In this document: piece by piece, positions 62,782 to 64,000 of the stretch
Layout of the letters: the number at the start of each line of letters is the position of its first letter
How positions within the stretch are numbered: position 1 is the stretch's first letter
Source of the DNA: Arthrobacter terrae
GTDB lineage: Bacteria > Actinomycetota > Actinomycetes > Actinomycetales > Micrococcaceae
Assembly (NCBI RefSeq): GCF_015708085.1
Contig: NZ_JADNYM010000019.1
Span: 1-64,000 of the forward strand
Direction of reading: 5' to 3'
DNA: 64,000 nucleotides
The notes under the pieces: generated by a model
What the model was told of the DNA's origin: nothing
The model's input: only the letters and a program-made list of their open reading frames with translations
The model's database searches: none
Program-made: the position numbers and the translations under genes

Positions 62782-63144
62782 ATGGAATCCATGAGCAAGC
62801 AGCAGATGACCGAGATGCTCAAAGGGACGCTCGAAGGAATTGTGCTCGAGATCCTGGCCGGGCAGCCGGCATACGGGTACGAGATCACGGCTCAGCTGCG
62901 CGAGCAGGGCTTCTCCGACATCGTCGAGGGCACCGTCTATGCGTTGCTGATCAGGATCGAGCAGCGCGGATTTGTGGACGTGGCGAAGGTTCCATCTGAG
63001 AAAGGGCCTCCACGCAAGGTCTACTCCCTTAACGCCCTCGGCGGCGAGTACCTCGGCGGGTTTTGGAGCACCTGGGATTTCCTCGCAGAACGCATCGAAC
63101 GGCTTCACCACCACAGCGAACACCATCAGGGAAAAGGACAGTAG
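62782..63144 (+). CDS. PadR-family transcriptional regulator
   Basis: A 120-residue PadR regulator. The winged helix begins MLKGTLEGIVLEILAGQPAYGYEITAQLREQGF (with YGYEI), continues with IVEGTVYALLIRIEQRGFV and ends in a helical dimerisation tail (ERLHHHSEHHQGKGQ). An alternative start is ATG 62791 (MSKQQMTE), which has GGAATCC before it. It is followed after 2 bp by a DUF1048 gene and then an ABC transporter gene with a GTGA overlap, a common export-operon order. It probably represses this operon in the absence of its ligand. Confidence 0.92.
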   Translation: MESMSKQQMTEMLKGTLEGIVLEILAGQPAYGYEITAQLREQGFSDIVEGTVYALLIRIEQRGFVDVAKVPSEKGPPRKVYSLNALGGEYLGGFWSTWDFLAERIERLHHHSEHHQGKGQ

Positions 63145-63146
63145 CA

Positions 63147-63515
63147 ATGGCCACAAAGTGGATCGAGACCCTCACGGGATCGCTTGAGCAAAAGAAGCAG
63201 TACAAACAGGACAAAGCCCGCATTGACGCCCTTCACGAGCCATACAGGAGTGCCGCGCAGGCCATGCACCGGTATTTCATGTACTACGGCGGCGTGACCG
63301 ACGGCGGGACACTCATCAGAATGTTCGGCCACTTGGCCGATCTGTGGGAGCGTGCCGCGGTCGACGGGATGCCCGTGCGCGAGATTGTCGGCGACGATCC
63401 GGTTGATTTTGCCGAAACCTTTGGCCAGGCCTATGCGGGCAGGCACTGGATCGACAAGGAACGTGCGCGACTGAACAGGAGCATCGAGGACGCCGTGCGC
63501 GAGGAACGAAAGTGA
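63147..63515 (+). CDS. DUF1048 family protein
   Basis: A 122-residue helical protein. KKQYKQDKARIDALHEPYRSAAQAMHRYFMYYGG (in part) and ERARLNRSIEDAV match DUF1048, which regularly accompanies PadR regulators and ABC exporters. ATG 63147 has AAAAGGACAG upstream. It overlaps the ABC gene by 4 bp, so translation is coupled. No activity is known. Confidence 0.9.
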   Translation: MATKWIETLTGSLEQKKQYKQDKARIDALHEPYRSAAQAMHRYFMYYGGVTDGGTLIRMFGHLADLWERAAVDGMPVREIVGDDPVDFAETFGQAYAGRHWIDKERARLNRSIEDAVREERK

Positions 63516-64000
63516 CTGCCCAACCTGCTGTCCAGGTGAAGGGCATCAGGAAGTCATTTAAGGACGTGGACGTGCTATGCGGCGTCGACTTCGATGTGGA
63601 GGCGGGGAGTATCTTCGCGCTGCTCGGCTCGAACGGGGCAGGCAAGACCACGTTGGTACGAATCCTGTCGACGCTGCTGAAGGCCGACGCAGGCACCGCT
63701 ACGGTCCACGGCGTCGACGTCGCCGCGAATCCGGGCAAAGTGCGGGAGTCGATCAGCCTCACGGGCCAGTTCGCCGCCGTCGATGACGTGCTCACCGGGA
63801 GGGAGAATCTCGTGCTCGTCGCCAAGCTGCGTCACCTGAAGAATGCAGGGGCCATCGCTGACGACCTCCTCGCTCGCTTCTCGCTCACCGACGCAGGGGA
63901 CCGCAAGGCGTCAACGTACTCGGGCGGTATGCGACGCCGGCTCGACATCGCGATGTCCCTGATCGGGAACCCCCCGATCATTTTCCTCGACGAACCGACG
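63512..64000 (+). CDS. ABC transporter ATP-binding protein, N-terminal part
   Basis: The frame is open from GTG 63512 to the right edge, giving 163 residues of an ABC ATPase. Walker A is GSNGAGKTT (about 40-48). The Q-loop is TGQFAAVD, the signature is YSGGMRRRLDIA, and Walker B runs IIFLDEPT at the end. It is a DrrA-type drug or daunorubicin exporter subunit by sequence style. The membrane partner must lie beyond the window. It is co-transcribed with the PadR and DUF1048 genes. Confidence 0.93.
   Translation, partial: MTAQPAVQVKGIRKSFKDVDVLCGVDFDVEAGSIFALLGSNGAGKTTLVRILSTLLKADAGTATVHGVDVAANPGKVRESISLTGQFAAVDDVLTGRENLVLVAKLRHLKNAGAIADDLLARFSLTDAGDRKASTYSGGMRRRLDIAMSLIGNPPIIFLDEPT

Overview
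The window is high-GC DNA with strong G/C bias at third codon positions, GTG/TTG starts and gene families typical of Actinobacteria. Gene content (RNase Z, EEP nuclease, narGHJI, DUF3618/holin pair, DUF998, DUF1048 with PadR) fits an Arthrobacter-like member of the Micrococcales. The species cannot be fixed from the sequence alone. No rRNA, tRNA or CRISPR array was seen.

Region 1 (1-10.75 kb) is an accessory, partly decayed segment. It starts with the tail of a probable transposase and then carries small hypothetical proteins. Next is a striking 617-residue protein with six DUF4379-type zinc-binding repeats arranged three on each side of a Vsr-like PD-(D/E)XK nuclease core. A two-gene unit of unknown function lies between near-identical 17-bp direct repeats. 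Then come a DUF3618/holin pair, an alpha/beta hydrolase, an alcohol dehydrogenase pseudogene cut by an IS5-type transposase remnant, an ArsR/DHFR-like/SRPBCC group with frameshifts, and a potassium-channel remnant.

Region 2 (10.75-26.3 kb) is more conventional. It holds arfB, rnz, an EEP nuclease, a fatty-acid catabolism cluster (acyl-CoA dehydrogenase, FadB-like protein, TetR, acyl-CoA ligase) preceded by a perfect 12+12 bp inverted-repeat operator, an orphan type I restriction HsdR, and several transporters.

Region 3 (26.35-44.7 kb) is the most distinctive. A divergent pair encodes two unusual multi-domain proteins. One is a PAP2-like/kinase-like/flippase-like membrane protein. The other is a family-28-type glycosyltransferase fused to a WS/DGAT acyltransferase, followed by a DMT transporter and an SDR. 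Facing them is a compact hopanoid operon (dxs, hpnC, hpnD, hpnE, prenyl synthase, shc, an HpnG-IspH fusion, hpnH) with a MarR gene at its head. Together they suggest a membrane-lipid island: isoprenoid supply, squalene, hopene and adenosylhopane synthesis, with adjacent lipid glycosylation, acylation and possibly export.

Region 4 (45-64 kb) holds a pRiA4b ORF-3-like protein, a PNPOx-like protein, respiratory nitrate reductase narGHJI, a cation/proton antiporter, a UbiB-family kinase, an MgtA-type P-ATPase, a membrane protein, a TIGR03086-like protein, a DUF427 pseudogene, and a PadR/DUF1048/ABC-transporter operon that runs off the right edge.
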